The notes beneath the pieces were generated by a model. It was not told where the DNA came from. It did not search any database and was given only the letters and a program-made list of their open reading frames with translations. Both the position numbers and the translations under genes were made by a program. Of a DNA stretch of 64,000 nucleotides, positions 48,217 to 59,580 are shown in pieces. Within the stretch, counting starts at the first letter, position 1; every line of letters starts with the position of its first letter. Source of the stretch: Cyclina sinensis (Eukaryota; Mollusca; Bivalvia; Venerida; Veneridae); NCBI GenBank assembly GCA_012932295.1, contig JAAONU010000013.1:5626603-5690602 (forward strand). The letters are read 5' to 3'.

Positions 48217-49445
48217 GCTAAAAAGTAAGTCAGTAGGTCAAAAATATAGGTCATGCGATGACATTTCTGAAATCAAATGACCCCCTGGGTGGGGCCAGTT
48301 TTGACCCCAGGGTCATGATTTGAACAAACTTAGTAGAGGTCCACTAGACAACGCTGCAAACCAAATATCTAAACTCTAGGCCTTGTGGTTTCTGACAAGA
48401 AGATTTTTAAAGTTTTTCCTATATAACTCTATGTAAAACATGTAACCCCTGGGGCAGACCCTTTTTTAACCCAGACGCTATGATTTAAACAAACTTAGTA
48501 GAAATCTAGTAGACAATGCTGTACACCAAATATCTTAACTCTAGGCCTAGTGGTATCTGAAAAGAAGAATTTTAAAGTTTTCCCTATATAACTCTATGTA
48601 AAATCAACTGACCCCTGGGGTGGGGTCAGTTTTGAACAGTCATAATTTGAACAAACATGGTAGAGGTCCACGAGATGATGCTTCATACCAAATATCTAAG
48701 CTCCAGGCCTTGAGGTTTTAGAGAAGAAGATTTTTAAAGATCCAACTTTTAAAATCTAATTTTAGCTCCAGTGAACCAGAAATGCAATGGACCAGAACCA
48801 TTTGAACAATCTTGGTAGAGCTTCATGCAAGGAACATCCCAGGCAAGTTTCATTTAATTTGGCCCTTTGGTTTCAGAGGAGATGTCATTTGAATGAAAAG
48901 TTGACGACGGACGGACAGACAGATGACAGACAAAAACTGATCAGAAAAGCTCATTCTGAGCACTTTGTGCTCAGGTGAGCTAAAAATGAGTGTGGTCACA
49001 CTTCAAACTACAAAATATCTAAGCTCCAGGCCTTGCAGTTTGTGACAAGAAGATTTTTAAAGTTTTTTGCAATATAACTCTATGTAAAACATGTGACCCT
49101 TGGGCGGGGCCAGTTTTGACCCAGGGGCCATGATTTGAACAATCTTGGTAGAGGTCTACTAGACAATGCTCAACACCAAATATCTAAGCTCCATGCCTTG
49201 CAGTTTCTTACAAGAAGATTGTTTAAGTTTTCCCTATGTAACTCTATGTAAATCAAGTAAGCCCTGGACGGGGTCAGTTCTGACCCCAGGGTCATAATCT
49301 GAACAATATTTGTAGAGGTCCACTAGATGATGCCTAATGCCAAATATCTAAGCTCTAGGTTTTCTGGTTTCAGAGAAGAAGATTTTTAAAGTTTTTCCTT
49401 CTGGTTGCCATAGCAAGCAGAGTTCTGCATGGAATTGAATTCTTT
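48217..49445 (+). repeat. One F unit followed by B arrays with an internal tail
   Basis: An F unit (AAAGTAAGTCAGTAGGTCAA) at 48217-48270 switches to B units. The tail GACGACGGACGGACAGACAG with hairpin GCTCATTCTGAGCAC-TTT-GTGCTCAGGTGAGC (48949-48980) closes one B element. Further B units run to 49445, ending with the usual GGAATTGAATTCTTTGAA tail phrase but no tract. Confidence 0.7.
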
Positions 49446-49680
49446 GAATTTGGTGTAATGGTACTCAAATTTTTGAGCAGAAATAGTTTTACTCTACAGG
49501 TCCCAGTGACTTTGACCTTTGACCTACAGACCCCAAAAACAATAGGGTTCTTCAAATATAATTACCCTATAAAGTTTGAAGGTTCTGGATGTAATGATAC
49601 TCCAGTTACTGAGAAGAAATAGTTTTCACTCTACAGATCCCTGTGACCTTGACTTTTGACCTACTGACCCCAAAAATCAT
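49446..49680 (+). repeat. Family K units, fragment
   Basis: Two K units (TGTAATGGTACTCAAATTTT; TTTGACCTACAGACCCCAAA) are joined in mid-unit to the B tail at 49445 and to unrelated sequence at 49680. No head or tail. Confidence 0.65.
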
Positions 49681-50390
49681 ACCTGCCATAATTTTTCTGG
49701 CCATTTCCGGCATTTTGACATCGAATTTCCGGGAATTGAGCCAATTTTCCGGGACATACAACTATTCATACACTTTCAATGCCCTACCATTGGCAGTACA
49801 CAAATTGGACGGGATTCCATTTTTGGTGGGAAAAGCCGTGCACGTGTTTCAAATACACATCACTACCATCAGTTTCATACCTTTTATTTTAGTTGCAAGA
49901 GCATAGTAATTGTGTAGCAGTAATCAAAATTATAACTGTGTACCATTAATTAATTAACATCATAAACTCGAATTCAAGTTGAATCATGGGCGTTTGATGA
50001 CAGCGTCCACTATGCTTTGTGTTACAAGTATCGGCTCGATTTGATCGAGGTATTCATCACGAATACCTTTTAAACTTACCTTTTTGTGGGACCGATATGT
50101 GAAAAACTTAGTTTAATTTTAAGCAGCATCTCTATTGATACCAAATTCCGATGACAGCAAACAAACCACAAACAAGTTAATGATTTAAAAATCATAGTCT
50201 TTGTCGGCCAGGTCAATGCGCGTTTACATTAAATTTAATTTTAAGTAGCATCTCTATTAACACCAATTACTGTGGCAACAGTCTTTGAAAGGGGCAAATA
50301 TCTTACAAAATAATTAATGCACCACAAGTCAATAAATCGATAGCCGACAGCGGTCATTTGTTAACTGGTTATCAATGACATTACTAGACA
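49681..50390. other. Unassigned insertion with a ~113-bp direct repeat
   Basis: It contains GGCCATTTCCGGCATTTTG and TTCCGGGAATTGAGCCAATT, reading on the minus strand as an open stretch ending in a donor-like GCAGGTATG, but no gene can be assigned. AATTTTAAGCAGCATCTCTATT at about 50113 recurs at about 50228. It is bordered by K on the left and B on the right, so it may be a mobile element whose ends I cannot define. The 87-residue plus-strand open frame (49643-49906) starts in the K unit and is unlikely to be a gene. Confidence 0.4.
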
Positions 50391-51182
50391 ATACTGCATA
50401 CCAAATATCTAAGCCCTATGCCTTGTGGTTTCTGACAACAAGATTTTTTAAGACTTTCCTATATAACTCTATGTAAAATCAAAGGACCCCAGGAGTGTGG
50501 CTAATTTTGACCCCAGGGTCATAAATTTGAACAATCTTGGTAGAGGTCCACCTGATGATGCTTTATACCAAATATCTAAGCTCTAAGCCTTTTAGTTTCT
50601 TCCAAGAAGATTTTTTGATATTTTTCCTTTATAAATCTATGCAAAACATGTGACCCCAAGGGTGGGACCATTTTGACCCAGGGGCTATAAATTGAACAAT
50701 ATTGGTAAAAGGTTAACTAGGCAATACTGCATACCAAATATCTAAGCTCTAGGTCTTGTGGTTTCTGACAAGAAGATTTCTTAAGTTTTCCCTATATAAC
50801 ACTATGTGAAATCAAGTGACCCCTGGAATGGGGCCATTTTTGACCCCAGGGTCATAAATTTGAACAATCTTGGTAGAGGTCCACTAGATGATGCTTCATA
50901 CCAAATATCTAAGCTCTAGGCCTTCTGGTTTCAGAGAAGAAGATTTTTAAAGTCTTTCCTTCTGGTTGCCATAGCAACAAGAGTTCTGCATGGAATTGAA
51001 TTCTTTGAAAAACTTTGGTAGAGCTTCATGCAAGGAACATCCTAGGCAAGTTTAAGAAAATTTGGCCTAGTGGTTTCAAAGAAGATGTTATTAGAATTAC
51101 GGACGCATGCACGGACGAGGGACGACAGACATCACCAGATTAGAAAAGCTCACCATGTCACTATGTGACAGGTGAGCTAAAA
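50391..51182 (+). repeat. Family B array with complete tail
   Basis: Four B units (ATACCAAATATCTAAGCTCT, TGGTTTCTGACAAGAAGATT) are followed by the tail phrase GGAATTGAATTCTTTGAAAA. The tract is ACGGACGCATGCACGGACGA, and the hairpin GCTCACCATGTCAC-TAT-GTGACAGGTGAGC then TAAAAA ends at 51182. Confidence 0.75.
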
Positions 51183-52149
51183 ACAAGAGGGCCATGATGG
51201 CCCTAAATTGCCCACCTGAGTCTCATGGTTCATGTTACAAGTATCATTACTGGTTGTTATGGGTGTTTGTCATTCACAAATTTGAGTAAGTTTGCAATAA
51301 GATTGATGACTGGGTGTAATGGTACTCAAATTTTTTAGCAGAAATAGTTTTATTCTACATGTCCCAGTCAACTTGACCTTTGACCTACAGACCCCAAAAA
51401 CAATAGAGTTCTTCTAATATAAAACCCTATTTAGTATGAAGGTTCTGGGTGTAATGGTACTCCAGTTACTGAGCAGAAATAGTTTGCACTCTACAGGTCC
51501 CTGTGACCTTGACTTTTGACCTACTGACACCAAAAATAATAGCGTTCTTTTACTGTGTAAAGACAATCATCCAATGAAGCTTGAAGGCTCTGGGTAAAAT
51601 GGTACTCCAGTTATTAAGCAGAAACAGATTTCACTATAGAGGTCTCTGTGGACATAACCTTTGAACTATGGACACTAAAAACAATAGGGTTCTTCTAATA
51701 CAATTATCCTATAAAGTTTGAAGGCTTTGGGTGTAATGGTAGTACAGTTACTCTGCAGATAACTTTTCACTATACAGGGTCCTGTGACCTTGACCTTAGA
51801 CATACTAGCCCCAAAAACAATATGGTTCTTCTATTTAGTAAAAACAACGATCCTATGAAGTTAAAAGGCTCTGGGGTGAAATGGTACTCCTGTTATTGAG
51901 TGGAAACAATTTTCACTCTAAAGGTCCCTCTGACCTTGACCTTTGACCTACTGACCCAAAAAACAAAAGGTTTTTTTTTTCTACTCAGTAAGGGCAATAA
52001 TCCTGTGAAGTTTGAAGGCCTTGGGTCAACTGGTACTCAAGTTATTAAAAGGAAACGAAGTGTGACGGACAAACAGACAACCATGGACAGGGAAAAAACA
52101 GTATGTCTCCATCTGAAGGGCAGGTTTGGGAGAGGAGACATAACAATGA
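51183..52149 (+). mobile_element. Family K element, complete
   Basis: The head is ACAAGAGGGCCATGATGGCC with CCCACCTGAGTCTCATGGTT. Six units of about 145 bp read GGTGTAATGGTACTCCAGTT, TCCCTGTGACCTTGACTTTT and AACAATAGGGTTCTTCTAAT. The tail has GACGGACAAACAGACAACCA and ATGTCTCCATCTGAAGGG...GGAGACAT, then AACAATG. D copy 2 follows immediately. Confidence 0.75.
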
Positions 52150-54530
52150 ACAAGAAATGTTTGTAAAACATACATGCCCCCCAGCAGCACCTAATTGCTT
52201 GTGGTTGGGCCAAACCGTTCTCTAGTTATTGATCAGAAACCAGGATCAAGGTCCCTGTGGCCTTGACCTTTGACCTAATGACCTGAAAATCAATAGGGGC
52301 CATCTACTGGTGATGACCAACCAGCATACCAAGTTTTGGTGAACCTAGGTCAAACCGTTCTCTAGTTATAGATTTGAAACAGTTTTTAGGATGAAGGTCC
52401 CTATGAGCTTGACCTTTGACCTAATGACCTCAAAATCAATATGGGCCATCTACTGGTGATGACCAATCAGCACACCAAGTTTAGTGAATCTAGGTCAAAT
52501 CGTTCTCTAGTAATTGATCGGAAACCGTTTTAAGGATGAAGGTCCCTGTTATCTTCACCTTTGACCTAATCACCTCAAAGTCAATAGGGGTCATCTACTG
52601 GTGATGACCAACCAGCATACCAAGTTTCCTGAACCTAGGTCAAAGCATTCTCTAGTTATTGATCGTAAACCATTTTTAGGATGAAGTTCCCTGTGAGCTT
52701 GACCTTTGACCTAATGACCTCAAAATCAATAGGGGTCATCTACTGGTGATGACCAACTAGCATACCAAATTTGTGAACCTAGTTCAAAGCGTTCTCTAGT
52801 TACTGATCGGAAACTGTTCTTAGGATGAAAATCTCTGTGATCTTGACCTTTCACCTAATGACCTCAAAGTCATCTACTTGTGATGACCAATCAGCATACC
52901 AAGTTCAGTTAACCTAGGTCAAAGCGTTCTCTACTTATTGATAGGAAACCATTTTTAGGATGAAAGTCTCTGTGATCTTGACCTTTGATCTACTGACTTC
53001 GAAGTCATCTACTGGTGATGACCAACTAGCATACCAAGTTTGGTGAACCTAGGTCAAAGCGTTCTCTAGTTATTGATCAGAAACTGTTTTTAGGATGAAG
53101 GTCCCTGTAATCTTGACCTTTGACCTAATGCTCTCAAAGTCAACAGGGGTCATCTACTGGTGATGACCAACCAGCATATCAAGTTTTGTGAATCTAGGTC
53201 AAAGTGTTCTCTAGTTATTGATCAGAAAACATTTTTAGGATGGAAGTCTTTGTGATCTTGACTTTTGAACTAATGACCTCAAAATCAATAGGGGTCATCT
53301 AGTAATGATGACCAACCAGCGTACCAAGTTTGGTGAACATAGGTCAAAGCGTTCTCTAGTTATTGACCGGAAACCTTTTTTAGGATGAAGGTCCCTTTGA
53401 TTCTGACCTTTGACCTAATGACCTCAATGTCAATAAGAGTCATCTACTGGTGATGACCAATCAGCATACCAAGTTCAGTTAACCTAGGTCAAAGTTTTCT
53501 CTAGTACTTGATCGGAAACCGTTTTAGAATGAAAGTCTCTGTAATCTTGACCTTTGACAAAATGACCTCAAAGTCATCTACTGGTGATGATCAAATAGCA
53601 TACCAAGTTTGGTGAACCTAGGTCAAAGTGTTCTCTAGTTTTTGAACGGAAACCGTTTTTAGGATGAAAAGCTATGTGATCTTGACCTTAGACCTAATGA
53701 CCTCAAAGTCAATAGGGGTCATCTACTGGTGATGACCAACCAGCATACCAAGTTTGGTGAACCTAAGTCAAAGAGTTCTCTAGTTATTGATCGGAAACCG
53801 TTTTTAGGATAAAGGTCCCTGTGAGCTTGACCTTTGACCTAATGACCTCAAAACCAATAGGAGTCATCTACTGGTGATGACCAACCAAGATACCAAGTTT
53901 CGTGAACCTTGGTCAGGGCATTCTCTAGTTATTGATCTGAAACCATTTTTAGGATGAAGGTCCCTGTTAGCTTGACCTTTGACCTAATGACCTCAAAATC
54001 AATACGGGTCATCTCCTGGTGATGACCAACCAGCATACCAAGTTTGGTGAACCTAGGTCAAAGTGTTCTCTAGTAATTGATCGGAAACCGTTTTTAGGAT
54101 GAAGATCCCTGTGAGCTTGACCTTTGACCTAATGACCTCAAAATCGATAGGGGTCATCTACTGGTGATGAGCAACCAGCATACCAAGTTTGGTGAATCTA
54201 TGTCAAAGCGTTCTCTAATAACTGATCGGAAACCGTTTTTAGAATGACCAACCAGCATACCAAGTTTGGGGAACCTAGGTCAAAGCATTCTCTAGTTTTT
54301 GATTGGACACTGTATCAAGGATGAAGGTCCCTGTAAGCTTGACCTTTGACCTAATGGCCTCAAAATCAATAGGGGTCATCTACTGGTGATGACCAATCAT
54401 CCTACCAAGTTTTGTGAACCTAGGTCAAAGTGTTCTCTAGTTATTGATCAGAAACAAAATGTCTACCGACAGACTGACCAACCGACATTTGCAAAACTAT
54501 ATGCCCCCTCATCTTCGATGGGGGACATAA
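52150..54530 (+). mobile_element. Family D element, copy 2, complete
   Basis: The head ACAAGAA, hairpin ATGTTT-GTA-AAACAT and ATGCCCCCCAGCAGC are as in copy 1. About 15 units of CAAAGCGTTCTCTAGTTATT / GTGATGACCAACCAGCATAC follow, some shortened. The tail ACAGACTGACCAACCGACAT leads to hairpin ATGCCCCCTCATC-TTC-GATGGGGGACAT (54501-54527). It has the largest number of D units in the window. Confidence 0.8.
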
Positions 54531-54684
54531 ACATGTGACCACTGGGGCAGGGCCATTTTTGACCCACAGGCAATAATTTGATCAAACTTGGTAATGGTCC
54601 TCTAGACAATGCTACATACAAAATATCTAAGCTCTATGTCTTTTGGTTTCTGATGTTAAGATTTTTTATACTTTTTACTATATA

Positions 54685-56199
54685 ACAAGAGCAATGTTAC
54701 AAATGGTTAATCCCCCCGCCGTGAAGAAGCTACCTGAAGGTTGTACTTTCAAACACTCAATGTAATAATGTTTGAAGAAAATCCCACAAAAAATAGGCAA
54801 GGTATAGTTATTGTTCTTGCAAACTGCACTTCCTACCAATGTGCTATGTCAGTGTATTAAGTTTGAAGAAAATCGCTCAAGCACTTTTGGAGTTATGCTT
54901 CGGACAAAGTTTTTCAATTAAATCTGATAAAGGGGAATAATTCTAAAAGTAGGCAAGGTAGAGATATTATTCTTACACACTGCACCTCCTCCAAATGTGC
55001 TCTTTCAGTATATGAAGTTTGAATAAAATCCCTCTAGCAGTTTTGGAGTTATGCTCCGGACACAATTTATCAAGTAAATTTGATAAAGCGGAATAACTCT
55101 AAAACAAGAAACATGGCAATGCCACGAAACCAGGTTTTCAAAAATGTTGTTCTGATTCTATACTATAGTATGAATTTTGGAATGAAGATTGCTATGAATA
55201 TTCAAAAGATTATAACATGACATGAAGGAAAAGATAATATTCATGAGAATACATGATAATGAGTAGGATGTAAATTTCGGCTAACAATACTGTCTGCAAG
55301 GAGTATACTTAATAATGAGACAACAATTTCTGCACGTCATCTTGATGTGGTAAACATTTGTCTGAAGTTTCATCAAAATTCTTCAAAGGGTTGAAGAGTT
55401 ACAGAGCGGACAGGATTTTCAATGTTAATGTCACTGTGACCTTGACCTTGGAGCCATCAAAATTCTTCAAAGGGTTGAAGAGTTACAGAGCGGACAGGAT
55501 TTTCAATGTTAATGTCACTGTGACCTTGACCTTGGAGCCAGCCATGCGGAACATGCGTTCTGCACGTCATCTTGATGTGGTAAACATTTGTCTGAAGTTT
55601 CATCAAAATTCTTCAAAGGGTTGAAGAGTTACAGAGCGGACAGGATTTTCAATGTTAATGTCACTGTGACCTTGACCTTGGAGCCAGCCATGCGGAACAT
55701 GCGTTCTGCACGTCATCTTGATGTGGTAAACATTTGTCTGAAGTTTCATCAAAATTCTTCAAAGGGTTGAAGAGTTACAGAGCGGACAGGATTTTCAATG
55801 TTAATGTCACTGTGACCTTGACCTTGGAGCCAGCCATGCGGAACATGCGTTCTGCACGTCATCTTGATGTGGTAAACATTTGTCTGAAGTTTCATCAAAA
55901 TTCTTCAAAGGGTTGAAGAGTTACAGAGCGGACACAATTTCGTTTGACGCCCGCCCATCCGCCCGCCATACCCCAATCTAATAACCAGGATTTTCAAAAT
56001 TGAAAACCTGGTTAAAAAGGCAAGGTAGAGTTATTGCACTTGCACACTGCACTACCTACCAATGTGCTCTGTCAGTGTATGAAGTTTGAATATAATCCCT
56101 CAAGTTGTTTTGGAGTTATGCTCCGGACAAAATTGTTTCGGACGCACGGACGGACGAAGGGCATTTCTAATATCCCCTTCGCCTTTGGCGGGGAGATAA
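54685..56199 (+). mobile_element. Family U element nested in B, containing G
   Basis: The head ACAAGAGCAATGTTACAAAT is followed by TTAATCCCCCCGCCGTG. Units of about 140 bp have GCACTNCCTACCAATGTGCT and GGAGTTATGCTCCGGACA. The tract GACGCACGGACGGACG is followed by hairpin TATCCCCTTCGCC-TTT-GGCGGGGAGATA (56171-56197). The head CCCCGCC and the hairpin arm correspond. It is interrupted by G at 55104. Confidence 0.8.
55104..56014 (+). mobile_element. Family G element with identical 146-bp units, nested in U
   Basis: The head ACAAGAAACA is followed by TGGCAATGCCA and AAACCAGGTTTTCAAA. The left part (to 55330) is single copy. Then come units with TGCACGTCATCTTGATGTGG (55331, 55561, 55707, 55853). 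The last three are 146 bp apart and appear identical; an 84-bp partial duplicate sits before them. The end has ACGCCCGCCCATCCGCCCGC and hairpin TAACCAGGATTTTCAA-AA-TTGAAAACCTGGTTA (55982-56014). The overlapping 60-residue open frames are shadows of the unit. Confidence 0.85.
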
Positions 56200-56666
56200 A
56201 CTATATGTAAACAAGTGACCCCTGGGGCAGGGGCAATTTGACCCAAGGGCTATGATTTGAACAATCTTGGTAGAGGTCTACTACACAATATGTCATGCTA
56301 AAATCTAACCCCTAGCCTTTGTCAAAACAGAGATGATTTTTTAAGTTTTTACTATATACATATAAGGAGAATCAATGACCTCCTGGGGCAAGGCCAATTT
56401 TGACCGCAGGGCTATAATTTGAATAATTTTTGTAGAGTTTCATTAAATGATGCTACACACAAAATATCTCATATCTAGGCCTTGCACTTTCAGATAAGAA
56501 GATTTTTAAAGATTTCATTTTAAAAATCTATTTTTAGCCCTTCTGACCAAGATGTTCAATGGAGCAGAACCATTTGAACAATTAAGTAGAGCTTCATACT
56601 AGGGACATCCCTGGAAAATTTCATCAAATTTGGCCAAGTGGTTTCTGAGAAAAAGTCTTTTGTATA

Positions 56667-57160
56667 ACAAGAGGGCCATGATGGCCCTTAATCGCTCACC
56701 TGAGTCTCATTGCTCATGTTACAAATATCGTTACTGGTTTTTATGGGTGCAAGTTTGAGTAAGTTTGCAATAAGTTTGAAGACTGGGTGTAATGGTACTT
56801 AAATTTTTTAGCAGAAAATGTTTTACTCTACAGGTTCCAGTGACTTTGACCTTTGACTTACAGACCCCAAAAACAATAGGGTTCTAATATACACTGGGAC
56901 CCCGTTATAGCGCTCTAGTTGGGGTCCAAGGTTTCAGACCACGATATAAACGGGGTTACTATATATAACACGCCTACCGAGATCGTATAGATGACCCGTT
57001 GAAATTGCTAGTATTACCCCACCAACCTATTTAACATGTAACTGTATCATTATGTTAAAGTTAAAACATTCAAAAGAACCAAATTTGTTTGTAAACCACT
57101 CAAGATACATTTTGTATAGAGAAAAATATTATTTGGTAAAATATTACCTGCTTTGTTTAA
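56667..57160 (+). mobile_element. Family K head and unit cut by a Tigger/pogo-like end
   Basis: The K head (ACAAGAGGGCCATGATGGCC; CTGAGTCTCATTGCTCATG) and one unit run to about 56890. Then CACTGGGACCCCGTTATAGC begins after a TA. This start resembles the terminal repeat of Tigger/pogo elements, and a near-repeat, ATAAACGGGGTTAC, follows at 56948. No matching right end is found before the C head at 57161, so only one end seems to survive. Confidence 0.6.
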
Positions 57161-57860
57161 ACAAGAGGGCCATGATGGCCCTGTATAGCTCACCTGAGTA
57201 TGATTGCTTTTAACAAAGTTGCTATGAACCTGGTTAATTGACCCCAGATGACCCATATTCGAACTTGACCTAGAAATTATTGAAACAATCTCTTTGACAA
57301 ATTTCAAGGTTATTTGTACTGAAAATGTTACCTCTAGAGTGTGAACAAGGTTTTTCCATATTTGGGCTCTATGACCTAGTTTTTTAACCTAGATGTCCCA
57401 TATTCGAACTTGAGCTAGAAATTATCGAAACAATCTCTGACAAATTTCCAGGATATTTGGACTGAAAAAGTAGCCTCTAGAGTGTTAACAAGGTTTTTTC
57501 AATATTTAGGGTCTGTGACCTAGTTTTTGACCCCAGATAACCCATACCTATACTTGAGCTACAAATCATCAAAAACAACTTTTCTGACTAATTTCCAGGA
57601 CATTTGGACTTAAAATGTAGCCTCTAGAGTGTTTACAAAGTTTTTCGATATTTGGGCTCTGTGACCTCGATGTTTCAACTCCAGATGACCCATATTCAAA
57701 CTTGAGCTAGAAACCATAGAATTAAGCTTTCTGACAAATTTCCAGGTTATTAGGAATTAAAATATTATCTCTAGAGCAGGGCTCCCGAAAACCGAAAATT
57801 TGTCGGTTTTGACCGAATTTTATCTCTCTGGACCGATTTCGATGTCCAAAAGTCCTTAAA
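57161..57860 (+). mobile_element. Family C element, 3' end replaced
   Basis: The head is ACAAGAGGGCCATGATGGCC with TAGCTCACCTGAGTATGATT. Four C units follow to 57775. The array is then cut by an 80-bp unrelated stretch, GGGCTCCCGAAAACCGAAAA to GATGTCCAAAAGTCC (57778-57855). A new C head follows at once. Confidence 0.7.
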
Positions 57861-58581
57861 CATGAGGGCCATGATGGCCCTATATCGCTCACCTGAATAT
57901 GACTGCTTTTAACAAAGTTGCTATGGACCTGGTTAATTGACCCCAGATGACCCATATTCAAACTTGGCCTAGAAATTATTGATACAATCCGACAAATTTC
58001 AAGGTTATTTTGACTGGAAGTGTAGCCTCTAGAGTGTTAACAAGGGTTTTCCATATTTGGGTTCTGTGACCTAGTTTTTGACCCCAGATGATCCATATCC
58101 AAACCTGAGCTAGAAGTCATCAAAACAACCTTTCTGACAAATTTCCAGGACATTTGGACTGAAAATGTAGCCTCTAGAGTGTTTACAAAGTTTTTTTTGA
58201 TATTAAGGCTCTGTGACCTAGTTTTTCAATTCAGACAACCCATATTCAAACTTAAGCTGGAAATCATAGAAGCAACCTTTCTGACAACTTTTTAAGGTTA
58301 TTTGGAATTAAAATCTTAACTCTAGAGTGTTAACAAGGTTTTTCCATATTTGGTCTCTGTGACCTAGTTTTTTAACAAAGATGACCCATATTAGTACTTG
58401 AGCTAGAAATCATCAAAACAACCTGTCTGACAAATTCCCAGGATATTTGGACTGAAAATGTAACCTCTGGAGTGTTAAAAGCTAAAAAGTTAATAACGGA
58501 TGCACTGACGGATGATGGACGCCAGACAATTTGTGATCACAAAAGATCACCTTGAGCACTTTGTGCTCAGGTGAGCTAAAA
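57861..58581 (+). mobile_element. Family C element, complete
   Basis: The head is ACATGAGGGCCATGATGGCC with CGCTCACCTGAATATGACTG. Four units follow (CATCAAAACAACCTTTCTGA; TCTAGAGTGTTAACAAGG). The tail has ACGGATGATGGACGCCAGAC and hairpin ATCACCTTGAGCAC-TTT-GTGCTCAGGTGAGC, then TAAAAC. It is the last array element before the low-copy region. Confidence 0.75.
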
Positions 58582-59580
58582 CTACCTACTGTCCCTATTT
58601 TTTTGGGCCATGCCACCAGAAACACGCTTATTTTTTTCAGGCCTATTTGTAGATCCTTCCCACATGAAACAAGAACGAACTTGTGTTCTTTAATTCCAAC
58701 AAAAGACAAATCCTACAAAACAACTTTAGTTTTGCATTTAGAATTTTACTTTTGCAAGAACTGTAGTATTAGTGAACAGTCTATATTAATGATTATTGTT
58801 GGTGAAGCATTTTTACACAGTACCTAACTTGACAAAATTTTATAACAAAATATTTTATTTTGATGAAAGACTGATTCTCTACAAATTCAACAGAAAAATG
58901 CAGGATATCAGTCCACAATTAAGGTATTCATCCTAAAGGGACTTTAAAGTTATGAAGGGTTATAAATAGGGTAATTTTAAGTGCAAATTGGGGATTTGCT
59001 GGTGGTGAATTACCAACACATTTCCTATTTACCTACATTAACCATCCACACAAACACTGTTTAATGACATCTCATCCTAGAATCAGTAACCTGATTTAAC
59101 ATCTGACTGATCTTGTACACATGTGATACATGGGATCTCAATTTTTAACTGGTTCCTAAATAATAAGGCCTGACCTTTGACATCGTTTAAAGGTAATTTT
59201 CCACAAATTCTCCAATTCAGATTACCTTTTCAAGTTCTTAACAGGTGTTCTTCTAATAAAAGCCGGAAATTATAATGTACTAAAACCTGATTTTCTGAAA
59301 ATCTTAAATTCTGAATGAAAATCAATTTATTTGAAAAGAATAATTAATTTCTTTTACATTTGTGTGAATATTTTGATTTAAAATTTCCTTTACTACAGCA
59401 GAATTTTGGTGCTTAACAAAAAATAACAAGGGTGCCATTGTAAAAATACGCCTGTCACAAAAGCTCTTTCTGAAGATGTGGGCATAATGGATAAAAAGAG
59501 GTTTTAGAAGGGAAGAAAGTTTGACTATTCCTGAAATCCCTCCATGCAGGTAGAAGATATACTCCAGACAATATCTGGAC
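58582..59580. other. AT-rich low-copy intronic DNA, no gene seen
   Basis: No tandem units, heads or tails are recognisable. Open frames in this stretch (for example 58552-58827 plus) lack family resemblance and begin in the preceding repeat tail. It lies in the intron between coding exons 1 and 2. Confidence 0.5.

Larger units (their letters stand above)
54531..56666 (+). repeat. Family B units split by U, which contains G
   Basis: B sequence runs 54531-54684 and stops in TTTACTATATA. It resumes at 56200 with ACTATATGTAAACAAGTGAC and continues to 56666. Intact B at 22004 reads CCTATATAACTATATGTAAA, giving the empty site of U. The right part ends with B tail phrases but no tract. Confidence 0.75.

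Noticed and set aside
49643..49906. 87-residue plus-strand open frame
   Set aside because: It starts inside a family K unit and crosses into unrelated sequence; no start context or family match supports it.
55358..55916. Repeated 60-88 residue plus-strand open frames
   Set aside because: They follow the 146-bp G unit exactly, including the phrase for TGACCTTGACC; they are products of the repeat, not genes.
58552..58827. 91-residue plus-strand open frame
   Set aside because: It begins in the tail hairpin of a family C element and shows no recognisable domain.
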